A stretch of 64,000 nucleotides of DNA from NCBI GenBank assembly GCA_964058845.1, contig CAXKVR010000204.1, positions 248,001-312,000 on the forward strand, given 5' to 3'. Below, piece after piece: positions 1 through 10,887 of this stretch; the stretch's first letter is position 1; the number at the start of each line of letters is the position of its first letter. The notes beneath the pieces are model-generated. The model worked only from the letters and a program-made list of their open reading frames with translations. It was not told where the DNA came from and searched no databases. The position numbers were made by a program, and so were the translations under genes. The stretch is from Carex sylvatica. Its lineage: Eukaryota > Streptophyta > Magnoliopsida > Poales > Cyperaceae.

Positions 1-963
1 CATTACATTATTCACCTCGCTAAAATAAGTACAATATTGTGTTTTACCGGAGATTTGAGGGTAGTTTCGGTATTTCAATTGAAGAGCATTAATGAGCGCC
101 GCGTTTGGTTAACGATTTTTGGGCCGTTTCGGGTCTGGTCTCTATCGGCCCTATTAGTTAGTGACTTTCTCTTAGAAAAGTTATGCCTTTATAGCCTGTT
201 AGTTAACATCATCTCCCTTATTTATAATGTTATCTGTTTACTAAAGGTGATTCTAAAAAATAACTTTGTCGGTTCTTTTGCAACACCTACGATTCTAGGA
301 ATATTCTTTATCAATGTGCAAGGGATTCCTCCTTATCTACGGGAGTTTCAGTGTTTATAAATTTGTTTCTATACTTTTCAGTTTCAATCTGTGGAGAACA
401 ATAACATATAATAAATAATTTATGGGTATGCCCTGCCACCCATGATTTCAAGGTTTTTAATACCTCTGGTTATTTAAATGAAAATAACGGAAAACACCGA
501 AATAGTACAAATTAGAAAGTGGAAGCACGCAAGTTGGAAATTTGAGAAATTTTTAATTTTTAATAGAAGACTGGGCTATGGTCTAAGTACAACATGTATA
601 ATTTATCAATTTTTGTAAGTAGCCATGCACGCACTACCGAACATTTGAAGTTCTCAACTAAACTTAGTGCAATGCATTTCTTTTTTAACACTGCACAGAC
701 CAAATCAAAGTCAAACTATGAAAAACCAAAATGCAGAGGAAGAGAAGATCACAGTTAACAAAACTAACTATTATTATTAAAAAATAATGTACAAACTACT
801 CTTCAAACATTTACATCCAAGTACAGGTTTCAATCATTAAAATACGACATCAAAACAAAGGTGTGTGTGTCATTGTATACCTCTTGGCAGAGCAGAGAGC
901 CGCAAACCGAGATTGAAAAATAAAAGAAAGAAGATCGATACAAGATGGTCAGTATCTTTCTCA
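1..963. other. AT-rich intergenic DNA, no gene seen
   Basis: No reading frame with a recognisable domain was found. The open frame near the left edge (about 37-360, plus) looks like chance: no family motif and a hydrophobic, low-complexity composition. The last 100-200 bases probably hold the 3' UTR of the minus-strand gene that ends at 964. Confidence 0.5.
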
Positions 964-1932
964 TTATAGATTGATATCATCTGACTGCGTCCGCATCAAC
1001 TCTATGTGCTCTGGGTCCCGCAACGCCAGCATATCAGCCACTGGGAAATACACTAGAATTACAATCCCGACCCCAATACAACACAAAACCAGGAAAAAAG
1101 AAAGAAAAACAACCACTTCGTATGCCAGAAGCTCTGGCTTTAGCAAAACCAAAGTTCCTAATAATGTAACCCTAACCGGAAGCAGCGTCACAACCGAAAA
1201 AACTAAAATAAAAATCCTTCGCCTCAACCCCTTGTTTATTACCAAAACAAGAACTCGTGTCGCAAGATACGTCATATATATCATCAGAATTAAATAAAAT
1301 GCCGCTAGAAAAATCGTACTTAGCAAAGGGTATGTGCATGTGACCCCAGAATCAACCATGGTACCAGTAATGTTGCCACCATAGGACGATTCAATAAAAT
1401 ATTTTTTTTGTGCCAGCAAATCATTTTGGGGTGCAATAAAAACTACCGCAACATCCCAAACAACAGCTGGAAGGCAACACAAGATCACACAGCCAATTGT
1501 GTTACGATTCCACCGCGGACTGAGCGAACCAACTTCGCTTCTTTGCAATGCAGCATGAAGCAAAAACGCGAGCATGAGAAACATGCCAGGCTCTGCAAAG
1601 CCGAGATTGGAGATCACATAAAATTCGCAGATTTTTCCGCGCCATGACTTGTCAGACAAGACCCCGTATTGTGACTTGTTTAGAAAAGAAAGCCTTAAAA
1701 TTTCACCAAGGCCCCAATAGATGGCGAAAAGGAGGAGAGTTAGGCGGCAGAGGCTGGGGCCGGTGAAGTAGGAGTAGAGGTGGAGGAAACCGTCGCGCCG
1801 ACGGCGGTGGAGAATCCAGAAGTGGAAGCAGATAGAGCGGTAAATGCAAAAGAGGCCAAGGACAGAGAGGAGGCACACAAGGGAAATGGTCGCAACACCG
1901 ATCCCGTCGGTGGCGATCTCTTTCAAGGGCAT
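964..1932 (-). CDS. Seven-transmembrane candidate GPCR-like protein (At1g57680/CAND1-like), intronless
   Basis: A 322-residue intronless frame starts at ATG 1932 and stops at 964. Seven hydrophobic segments are visible at about residues 12-38, 62-86, 111-130, 146-168, 202-235, 239-267 and 270-300. A basic RRRR loop follows the first, and an acidic tail (DPEHIEL, QSDDINL) ends the protein. The N-terminal MPLKE, the GEILRLSFL segment and the SNLGFAEPGMFL segment resemble what I remember of the Arabidopsis candidate G-protein-coupled receptor At1g57680 (called CAND1, unrelated to the cullin factor of that name). It should be an integral membrane protein, probably of the plasma membrane; ligand and partners are unknown. 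The frame shows no lesions. The family assignment is from memory; the 7TM topology is seen directly. Confidence 0.8.
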   Translation of the reverse strand: MPLKEIATDGIGVATISLVCLLSVLGLFCIYRSICFHFWILHRRRRDGFLHLYSYFTGPSLCRLTLLLFAIYWGLGEILRLSFLNKSQYGVLSDKSWRGKICEFYVISNLGFAEPGMFLMLAFLLHAALQRSEVGSLSPRWNRNTIGCVILCCLPAVVWDVAVVFIAPQNDLLAQKKYFIESSYGGNITGTMVDSGVTCTYPLLSTIFLAAFYLILMIYMTYLATRVLVLVINKGLRRRIFILVFSVVTLLPVRVTLLGTLVLLKPELLAYEVVVFLSFFLVLCCIGVGIVILVYFPVADMLALRDPEHIELMRTQSDDINL

Positions 1933-3675
1933 TTACATCAAGGAGTTGAAAAGCATTGTAATTAGTGCCGTCGTGCCAGGCATGGTTTTTGTGGGCCTGC
2001 TTGTTGAGAGATTTCAGTTTGCATAATCATGTGGCTATTATATTTATCGATTGTTTTTTGGTTGCCAAATTTGAGAATATCTGTAGAAAGACAAAGAAAA
2101 GTAATTGTCAATGGGTTATAAAGAAAGGGAGGCCTTTTTTGTGAAACAAAGTTTTGAATTTATGCTGGAAAGGAAAGTGCCAACCAACAATTATCAATCA
2201 AATAAGAAAAAAAGTCTTACATAAAAGTCTTGGCTTAATTATATATACACCCTTTTGTTTTTGTAAAACTTTTATTCTTATTGTAATAAAAACATTGTTG
2301 GTAGGCAATTCGCCTTCAAACCTTAAAGAATAATAATTAACAAAACATATTTCCTCAAGGAAAATCTGTAAAAAAAATTATGATTTTTTTTTAAATTGAT
2401 ACTATGTCTTGAATTGTAAATTATCTACGGAAAAACTGAAATGGATTGCCTCCTACTGCATTTTAGATTTTTCAGGGTAATTTATACAAGAGGGCCACAA
2501 ATTAAGAGAAATAAAAAAGGCACCGCCATATAAAATCGTGGCATATTAGTTGTCTAGTTCTTATCTGATGAGCAATCTCTCAAAGTTCCTTTCTATTTGT
2601 TCTTTTCGAAACGAAACCCTTCCAAGCTCTTCCTACAGCATGATCAGTAATGAGGAAAAAAAGAGAGGAAATTAGAGAAGAACCTTTCTAGTCGGTATCA
2701 ATGGCCGAGGTGATCAGCTCTGAATATCCAGAGAAGCAAGATTTAATGGCCGAGGTACAGAGGTTTCCTGAAACTCTCTTCTCGGTTGATGAGAGAGAGA
2801 GCTTGTGTTGAGTCGGAAATGGAGAAAGACACCCGATCGCTAGCTGTCTCTCTATTTCGGTCTCGGCTACTTTTAGCGGTCTTTTTCCTCAGTAGTGATA
2901 TTAAAATAGGTGCGTTTCCGTTTAAATATAAACCGTTAGATCCTGATCTGAGTGCTTAAATGTAAAACCCGAAATGTTCGGTATAATTTAACTGGAGATG
3001 TTTTTGAGCGCTTGGACCTGGTTCGTACATACTTTTCAATCGGATTTATTCTCACGATCTTTTTTTACGGTTAAATTTACAAATGAGCTGGCAATAACAT
3101 TTCGCATCGCTGGTTGGGGTTTATTCGTTACAACTGTCACTTATTGGCGGGTTAAGGAGAAGTTCTTAATTTGATTGTGCTTCATCTTTATACGGAATTA
3201 AAGAGGTTGACCGATGTATTTTGGAAGGGTTGACATGTTCAGTGGAAGATCAAGCTGAGATTTATGAACAGGTCCTCATATTTTATGAATTTATTTTTAC
3301 CGATTCTCTTATTTGACTTTCAAATTACATCTTTAGTCCCAATTAAACGGTCATTTTCCCCTCCCATAAATGGACAAGGAATTTTCATTTTTTTTATTAA
3401 ATGTTGAAAGCTCATGAACTCCAAATATATAATTAACGTTAAAAGAATGTTCTTCCACGCCAATTTAACCTAAAAAATTTTAAATAGTTATTTACTCATA
3501 CTCAAAGAGATTGTCCAAATAGTTCGATTTGTTTGGTATTTAATCGAATAAAAGTTATTTCGGACAAAAGTAGCTAGTTTGTTTTCTCTCTTCATATCTA
3601 ATTTATTCTTTCAAAGATTATTCTATTATAGTAGAAACTTAACAAAAACTTACATCAAATATGTAAAATGAAAGT
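1933..3675. other. Promoter side of the 7TM gene plus AT-rich spacer
   Basis: The first few hundred bases must include the promoter and 5' leader of the minus-strand 7TM gene. The rest is AT-rich with no coding frame I can support. Around 2620-2890 there is a less AT-rich stretch with GA-rich tracts (for example GAGAGAGAG near 2790) that resembles plant 5' leader or promoter DNA, but no ORF follows it. Confidence 0.4.
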
Positions 3676-3684
3676 ATTAAATAT

Positions 3685-4082
3685 GAATGAGTCTATGGTG
3701 CTATGCATAGGACAATTTGGTTCGTAATACAGATTAATATTTTTGTTTTCATAATTTTAACAGTTGATTCAAACCGTTCAACATATTTTTCATATGAATA
3801 TGTACTTGCAAATCGAATTTTATATTTTTTACTATTTTTTATTATTTTTTAAGATAGGTACAAAATCACTGTTTTTAAATGATCAAGAATTTTCAAATCA
3901 AATGATTTTCTACCTATCTTAAAAAATAGTAAAAAAAAAAAAAAAAATTAGATCTGTAAGTACATATTCATATGTTAGAATCATGTTAAATGATTCGGAT
4001 GAACCGTTAAGGTTTTAAAAAAGAAAATCTTGATCGGTATTACGGACTAACCCGTGATATACATAGTAACATAGACTCACTC
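3685..4082. mobile_element. 398-bp foldback MITE with 9-bp target duplication (MULE-like)
   Basis: The two halves are inverted copies. The left end reads GAATGAGTCTATG and the right end, reverse complemented, reads GAGTGAGTCTATG. The arms keep pairing inward through GTAATAC, the CAAACCGTTCAAC region and the ACCTATCTTAAAAAATAG block. ATTAAATAT occurs at 3676-3684 and again at 4083-4091, a perfect 9-bp target duplication. No coding capacity. A 9-bp duplication with long terminal inverted repeats is typical of non-autonomous Mutator-like elements. Confidence 0.85.
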
Positions 4083-4128
4083 ATTAAATATTATTAAAAA
4101 GCTATTGAAAAAGAAAGACAAAATAACT

Positions 4129-4161
<33 letters not shown>

Positions 4162-4164
<3 letters not shown>

Positions 4165-4586
4165 GGTGGCTACTATGCTTATATAAGCATATCCCCACAT
4201 ATGCTTATAACTCATTTTTGTGTTTCCAATATCCAAATTTTCGATCTGAACCGTGAGATGTGATCTCTATATTGAAATGTGCTTGGAGACCAAATTTTAC
4301 ATTTTTCTGAATTTTTTTACTATTTATTAAGCCACTTTGAAAATCGATGATCCAACGGTTGCTTCTGATTTTACTGTTTTGTTAAGCCACCGTTGGATCA
4401 GCGATTTTCAAAGTGGCTTAATAAATAGTAAAAAAATTCAGAAAAATATAAAATTTGGTCTCCAAGCACATTTCAATATAGAGATCACATCTAATAGTTC
4501 AGATCGACCATTTGGACATTGAAAACACAAAAATGAGTTATAAGCATATGTGGGGATATGCTTATATAAGCATAGTAGCCAACCTC
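4162..4586. mobile_element. 425-bp near-perfect palindromic MITE inside a TA microsatellite
   Basis: Left arm from GAGGGTGGCTACTATGC and right arm ending GCATAGTAGCCAACCTC are reverse complements. Pairing continues almost without interruption to the centre near 4375-4385 (CACTTTGAAAATCG / CGATTTTCAAAGTG). The insertion lies in a (TA)n run at 4131-4160, and (TA)n resumes at 4587, so the target duplication is probably TATATATAT but cannot be fixed. Arm motifs (GATCTGAACCGTGAGATG, GACCAAATTTTA) recur in the element at 57148. The only open frames inside are mirror-image ones produced by the palindrome. Confidence 0.85.
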
Positions 4587-4612
4587 TATATATATATATA
4601 TATATATTATGA

Positions 4613-5219
4613 TAACGCTGTTATGTTGAGAGCTAAATGAGCCATTCAAAATAAAAATTTTATTCTTTTTTATCAAGTAAAACCTCAAATACACTCGACA
4701 AAATCCGATGCAACTGAAATAACTAGCTCAATAAATCTGAGGTGCGATTGTGCGAACGACCCCCTAATTTTTTTATAAAAAAAATTAGAATAAATTTTCA
4801 AATACAAAATTATCTGAACCCGAATAATCCGTATCTATAAAAGAAAAGAAAAATCTGAATCTAGACGACTCGAAACTACACGATACAAGAATTGACAATT
4901 ATCTGAATTTGAAATAAACCGAAACCAAATATAAGATATTTAATATGAGGATAGTTCATTTTTGTACTCCTATATTTGAAATCTGATAAGATCCGAACCA
5001 AAACTACCCGACATATTATGATTATTCAAACAAACAAAAAATACACAGGGAAAAAAAATATATATTTAAAAACAGCGTGAGTTTGATACTTTTTAAACCT
5101 GAAAGTAATCTAAATCCAATATAATAAATTCAAACTCAACCTAAATTGTCTATAACAGTAATCTATTGTCTTAGAATTGAAATAATCCGGCACCCGAGTT
5201 AAATTGCATCTAGATCAAT
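4613..5219. other. AT-rich spacer, no gene seen
   Basis: A patch around 4830-5200 repeats words such as AATCCG, AACCGAAAC and ATCTGAA, as found in degenerate hAT-type MITEs. I could not define ends or a target duplication. No coding frame. Confidence 0.35.
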
Positions 5220-6115
5220 ATGAATTTTTTTAGAAGTAAACGCCCCCCGCCCCGCCCCCCCCATAATTGATGTCTAGCGTTATGTTCAACGTCCATATCC
5301 AATCATTTAAATCTTTATTTACAATCTTTTAAACTAATACTAACAAGTTTTTAATCAATATCTACAAACTTTTAAAATATAAAATCTGAATATAACTACT
5401 TTGTCTTCAAACAAAACAATAATCTTTCACCAACTTTTTTTTCCTCCGATTATTCTCGTTTATTTTCCTGACGATCTGTGATGAAATTTGCGAATCTAAA
5501 AATTTGAACGTTCTCAACTCTATTTTTATTTTCAAATGAAATTAATGAAGAAATACTTTGAATTATATTTGTGTTGCTATTTCTTTTAGATATGTTACGT
5601 ATAAAAACTTGATTTGCTAGATTTAAAGGATTCATATGCTAGCTTTAAATGATTGCACTCGTAGGTTTGGTTTAAAGACTTCATATGCTATGTATATAGA
5701 CTGCACTTTGATAAGTTATTTGTAAGGTTAAAAGACTTGACACAAGCACTTTAAAGAGTTGTAGACAATTGTTTAAAGACTTAAGAAGCAAAATAAAAAA
5801 ATAAAAAACTAGTAAGTTACATATACGTTTGAATACTTGACACAACTACTTTAAAGAATTGTAAATAAATCTTTAAAGGCTTGATAAGCAATATAAAATA
5901 AATAAAATGATAAGTTACATGTGAGGTTTAAAGAATTGTAGACAATAGTTTAATGATTTGAGAATCTAAATTTTTTTTAAAAATTATAAATTACATGTAA
6001 GGTTATGAGGCTTGACCGAAAAGTTTAAAGATTTGAGAATATTAAAGTGTCTGCGAGCTTTTACTTGTACGTAAAATAATTATACAATTATTCTCTACCT
6101 TGAAAATTTTATCTT
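5220..6115. repeat. Degenerate copy of the long-foldback repeat family with internal short tandem units
   Basis: Positions about 5400-5600 match, in order, the arm of the element at the right edge of the window (reverse complement of about 63780-64000): a CTTTCA tract, TCTCGT, a GATCTGTGATG-like block, TTTGCGAATCTAAAAAT, then a TCAAATGA block. From about 5640 to 6060 follows a loose tandem array of 60-100-bp units built on TTTAAAGACTTG, TTGACACAA and AAGTTACATGTAAGG. A C-rich run (CGCCCCCCGCCCCGCC) lies at about 5241-5260. Only one arm is clear, so the copy is decayed or truncated. Confidence 0.55.
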
Positions 6116-6707
6116 ATCCGCCCCTATCACTATCTATCCAAATTCAACCTAACTAGAGGATTACCTCGCTTTGCTTCGGCAGTGGTTTGCAAAATGCTCT
6201 ACATATTAAGTAATAAACTTATAATGTAGAAATAATAGTTCACATATGAAACAACAAAAAATAAAATATACAAAATATAGTGCATGTCATCTATGTTATA
6301 GTTTATATATCGATAGAAAGCTCAAAAATATTTATGTAAGCTATGTTAGTGCTATCTATGAAATTTTCAAATTTCTAAGAAAACAGTTATTCTATATACA
6401 GTTGTATCAAAATACTTTCAACTATTATCTCTACATGGAGACAATAAACAAAATATTATTTGCTCCTGCATTCTTGTCATCATTACTGGAAAAAAAAAAA
6501 ATTATTAGAATTTGAATTAAAGCACATCAGCATTTATGCACATTTTTTGTTTTTGTTTTGAAAAACAAAAAAGGCACTATATATTTATATAGATCTTTTA
6601 TTGTTTCTTGACTGATATTAATTTACCATAGGGTGAATAAAATTCAAATTGATTTTTGAAATTTCAATGATATATATAATTATGTAACAATGTTGAAGTT
6701 TTGACTC
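6116..6707. other. AT-rich spacer, no gene seen
   Basis: Very AT-rich with an 89-codon open frame (6246-6515, plus) that is rich in K, I, Y and N and matches no family I know. I treat it as chance. Confidence 0.4.
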
Positions 6708-6716
6708 AATAATAAT

Positions 6717-7123
6717 GAGTTTGGCTAGTATAACATCAGTGTCATTTTAGCCTATATAACACCAACTCTAAAACCTATCAAATTGACTTCAAACGATAAA
6801 TCCAAACCGTTCAAACCGATCTACTTCATTAGTTGTGCATTTACATGCAAAATTTATAACTTTTCGAATTTATTTAGTATTAGATCAAGCAGTCAAATAT
6901 GTGAGTTTTTAGGTTAATTTTAATACATTAATTTTTTAATATTTTGACCGCTTGATTTGATACTAAAATAACTTGAAAATATAAAAAATTTGTATGTAAA
7001 CGCATCACACATAATGTAAATTAGTTTGAACGGTTTGGATTAGTCGTTCAAAGTCGATTTGATAGGTTTTAGAGTTGGTGTTATATAGGCTAAAATGACA
7101 CTGATGTTATACTAGCCAAACTC
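6717..7123. mobile_element. 407-bp foldback MITE with perfect 9-bp target duplication
   Basis: Left end GAGTTTGGCTAGTATAACAT and right end ATGTTATACTAGCCAAACTC are exact reverse complements. Pairing continues inward through CAGTGTCATTTTAGCC, ACACCAACTC and the CAAACCGTTCAAA region. AATAATAAT lies at 6708-6716 and again at 7124-7132, a perfect 9-bp duplication. Non-coding. This is the cleanest copy of the palindromic group in the window. Confidence 0.9.
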
Positions 7124-7132
7124 AATAATAAT

Positions 7133-8135
7133 TTATAATTACCGATAGATGAAAATATATTATAAAGTGTCTTCAAACTGTGGTAATAGGCTGAGATTGA
7201 AAACTGAAAAGATTACTGTTCAAGCTAACATAAATTTATTTCTACATAATTAACTAAAATGCTTATAAAATTAGCAACTTGAAAATGAAAAGAAATTTAA
7301 AACAAACATTTTCTTTACTTGACATCTCAGTTGCCCTTATAGCATGCTAGTGCTTAATGATCTGAAAGAAAAGCAAGTTAGAATATTTGAAAAAATATAT
7401 ATATATTAACTACCTATAGAGAAGAAAGGAAAAGAGAAATAAGAAGGAATAGCACAAATTTCAGTAGCAAATTAGTTCCCCAAGGGAAGTGAAGCCAAAT
7501 GCATATAAATGAAGTAGTAGACAATTTGCAATTAAAAGCATGTTCATTCATTTCTTTTAGCCAAAAAATGGAAATTAAGAAATGTCAAAAAGAACCGACT
7601 GTTGAACATTAAATAGCTGATGCAAATGAAAGTGAGAACTATTGATCCTGGCAAAATCGATTTGTTGCAATTTTGTATTTGGTATTATCTCTCTAACTCT
7701 TTACCTCTTTTGTTGCTAATCGGATTCCTCCAAAATGTTTCTTATTGGTCCTGGATCATTCTTTACCAATCATTGATGTTTGGTTTTTTTTTTTTCATCT
7801 TCCTTGGTAGCTATTTGAATTTCAAAGTTCAATTCTTATAATATGTTCAGAGCTGAAAGGACACTTATTTCTGAGAAGGATCGAAGGGGGGAAGAATCGT
7901 CGAAGCGAATTTGTGAGAGAATGTCAAAGACTTGGATAAAGTTCCCAGATCATACCTTGATTTTTCCCTAACCTTTACTCGAAGACATAAAGCTAATCTT
8001 ATCAGGAGTCTACGCATGTAATTGGTAATATTTTTAATTAATGCAATTGTGCATAAACACGTGCAAGTATACTTGAGAACAGGGATTACTTGATCAAGGG
8101 GGATTAGGATACAGTCAACTTCAGCCTTGTCATGG
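7133..8135. other. AT-rich spacer, no supported gene
   Basis: No conserved frame recognised. The 73-codon plus-strand frame at 7620-7841 and the 96-codon minus-strand frame at 7865-8155 carry no known domain. Confidence 0.4.
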
Positions 8136-8245
8136 TTAGGCCCAAGCAACTCCAAGCTCCTTTCTCATTCCATCCTGGAGTAGTTGCTTCATAGTTTCTG
8201 CTGAGTACACAATGTCCAGTGCAAAGTTCAGATCCTCATTCCATT
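8136..8245 (-). pseudogene. Unrecognised 3' coding remnant
   Basis: Read on the minus strand, about 8240 to 8136 gives a protein-like stretch ending ETMKQLLQDGMRKELGVAWA and a TAA stop. It has protein-like composition, but an in-frame TAA lies just upstream, so it is either a short terminal exon or a remnant. I do not recognise the family, and it does not look like the C-terminus of the alcohol dehydrogenase pseudogene next to it. Confidence 0.3.
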
Positions 8246-8639
8246 ATTCTCTGCAACCTGCCCATCACAACAACACAATTTGAAGTTTAGAACTCATTAG
8301 TTATGGTAGTAAATATGTAAATCAATATTTTTTGTTTATTGTTTTTGCTTGGTCATAAATAGGGTACTGTATTTTCAAATAGCTATATAGAAAATGCAAC
8401 CTTCATATATTATAAGTTTAAGATGATTTTACAACAATTAAATAGGATTAATTTGAAATTGAAACATGCTAATATTGTACCTGCTTTTGCTGTATGGTTG
8501 GTATTATTGGTAGCTCACTTGACATTGTTTTTCTGATACAATTTCCTCTAAATTTGTTCTTGCCCCTGTGCATAGTGAAATGGACAATTGTACAAATCAA
8601 GAATAAAACCAGGTGAACTAAAAATCTTATATTTGATTC

Positions 8640-9338
8640 CAGAGACAGTCCAAAAAAATTCTTACATAGGTCAAATTTGTTTGAATTCAAATCAACACCG
8701 ATGATGCACAAAGCTCCTGCCTGCCTGGCTCCCTAGGCAGCCTAATTACCTAAATAAATCACTCCATAGTGAAGCTCAACTTTAACGACCCATTGAAAAA
8801 AAAAAGTGAAGAATAGACTTACCACCAATGCAACAGTTATCAGAATAGAACTTACCACAGTAAAACCCTTCGGTGGTCTTGTAACATTAAAAGTGGCATC
8901 AAGACCTAAATAATAAGAAAAACAAAATAGAAATCAGATCATATTAACTATAATATCATAAAAATATAATAACAACTTAGTTTTTACTAAATTTTTTTTA
9001 TAAAGACGGCATAACTTACTATTTACTAATGACATCCAGAAATCCTCAATATTCATTTCATATCCATAAACCATCAACACTAGAAATCAAATAGTTTGAA
9101 TCTAAATCAGATACCTATCAGTCAAAATGCCACAGCTCAGAACACAGTCTTTGTCGAGTGGGGATTAAGGGTTGATCTTTAGAACACAGCCGACGTGGAT
9201 GACGCCATACCCGTTGAAAATGGAGGTGATGACAAAATGGTACATGGGCTTGCCGCTGATGGATAAGCGAGACTAACCATCGCCGATCATGGCACCGTGA
9301 TCAATTTTGATACGTAAGAGATCACACATGTTGTCGGG
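8640..9338 (-). pseudogene. Alcohol dehydrogenase-like pseudogene (medium-chain, Zn type), truncated
   Basis: Three exon remnants read on the minus strand in ADH order. About 9338-9119 encodes [21 protein letters not shown] and KINP, followed by a CVLSCGI block. 8856-8905 encodes GLDATFNVT plus PPKGFTV. About 8745-8640 encodes a GARQAGA stretch and IIGVDLNSNKFDL, the beta strand of the NAD-binding fold. These correspond to the middle of plant ADH-like proteins, including the conserved cysteine of the CGI segment. Stop codons interrupt the DG/SR junction, the KINP/SP junction and at least one glutamate position before GAR. The N-terminal zinc-binding part is replaced by a (GA)n-rich sequence, and the C-terminal half is absent. 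Not functional. Confidence 0.75.
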
Positions 9339-10081
9339 TAAGAGAGAGAGAGAGAGAAGGGCAGAGGCAGATAGGGTAGCGCCAGTGAAAGGTTGCGACT
9401 GTGTTTTGGAGCGGACCGGTGAGGGAAAAATCGGAGAGAATATAAAAGGGATCAAGAGGAGCTTTTGCTTTTTCTGAGCGAGAAATGGAGAGAAGAGAGA
9501 AGGCATAGAAGGGAGTGATTTTTTCGAAGAGGAAAAAGACGGAATATCTTCAGGAGAAAAGAGAGCTTACGATAGACATGAGGGAAGACGCTGTAGTGTT
9601 GGTGTGGTGAGGAAGCACCAGGGATGAAACAGACTGAAAAGCTGTCCTGGCATCTAGGTTTTTGCCAGAGAAGAAAGACGAAGGAAGAAAGGCGAAGGAG
9701 ACCGAGACAGCAGGAGCGAAGAAGAGGGTAGAAGTTTCGCGAGAAATGTCGGAGAGATAAAAATATATGAGAGAGTAATTTTATTTTGAGAAAGTGTATA
9801 GACGGAGAAAATGAGATAACAGGTGTCGAGAGATGAGGAAGAAAGACAACATGTGTCGAGAAATGAGTAAGCGGGACCATTGGATATGAATCGAACGGTA
9901 AAAAAAATGGATGGGTTACTGTGGGAGTGGGAGCACTGTAGCTCCGAGACGCGGATTATATATATAATAGATTTTCTGTTGGTCTATCTCTCAGTCTTAT
10001 TGTAGCTGTTACTGTAGATGTACTGTGGCAAACTTCCATCGAGATTATATATATATAATAGATTAGACTCCTTCAATTCTA
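9339..10081. other. GA-rich and AT-rich spacer, no supported gene
   Basis: A less AT-rich, purine-rich block (about 9340-9880) with a (GA)n microsatellite near 9343-9358. A 142-codon minus-strand frame lies at 9452-9880, but its product is a Ser/Leu/Phe/His-rich string without domain features, as expected from translating GA-rich DNA. Two copies of a GATTATATATATA-AATAGATT motif at about 9954 and 10044 suggest a small duplicated repeat end. Confidence 0.4.
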
Positions 10082-10089
10082 TCTTCAAC

Positions 10090-10879
10090 TAGGACTGGCA
10101 AAAAAGTTCGTAACTCGTAGCTCACTTGGTATTTGCCCGTGACTCAATCGGTAACAGCTCGTTCGTTAGTAGATCGAGTTAAAATTAGCTCGCTCACTAC
10201 ATACTCGAGCCAAAATTAACGAGTTTGAGTTTGACCTGGCTCGGCACGAGCCAGCTCGGTCGTTAACGAGCTATTTAATATACATAGTTTAATAGTTTAA
10301 TCAGATCCATTAACTTTAGATTAGAGATATTATGATTTGTGGATGTTATAGCCAGTGTTATGGCAATTACACTTTGGACTGTATTTAAGTTGATTGGTAA
10401 TTTTGTATGAAATGTGTGTGAATTAATTATAAGTAATTAAGTTAATTTGTATGAATTTGTTTGATTTGGTATGCATGAATTTATTCTGTGAATATGTTTG
10501 TATGAATTTAGAATTTTGATATATTTGTATGTATAAATTTAGTTGTAAACTTAATTTATAGTACTTAATTTACTTAATTACAATTGAATTAAGAGTATTC
10601 CTCAGTAATTTGTCATATAAGTATTATTTTATTTTAGCCATAATTGATAAGATGTGTTATGAAAATTTAAGATATAGTAGGAAAAAAAAATATAAATTTA
10701 TAAATCTGCCAAGCTAGTAACGAGCTAGCTCGACTCGCTCGGACAAGCCACGAGTCAGTCTTGAACAATAATTTTAGCTCGGAACCTAAAATCTAAACTC
10801 GCTCACTCAGCTTAATATACCAACAAGCCGAGTACGAGTGTGACCTAGTTCACTCTTTAACAGCTCATTGCCACCCCTA
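10090..10879. mobile_element. hAT-like MITE (about 790 bp)
   Basis: Ends read TAGGACTGGCAAAAAAGTTCG on the left and, reverse complemented, TAGGGGTGGCAATGAGCTG on the right. Subterminal regions are crowded with GAGCTCG/CGAGCT words on both strands. The flanking octamers TCTTCAAC (10082-10089) and CCTCCAAC (10880-10887) match at 6 of 8 positions, consistent with an old 8-bp hAT duplication. No transposase. Confidence 0.6.
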
Positions 10880-10887
10880 CCTCCAAC

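Noticed and set aside
37..360. 107-codon plus-strand frame at the left edge
   Set aside because: No domain, hydrophobic low-complexity composition, no splice or promoter context.
4337..4694. Open frames on both strands at 4.3-4.7 kb
   Set aside because: They lie largely within the palindromic MITE and are products of its symmetry.
9452..9880. 142-codon minus-strand frame
   Set aside because: Translation of GA-rich DNA; Ser/Leu/Phe/His-rich with no family signature.
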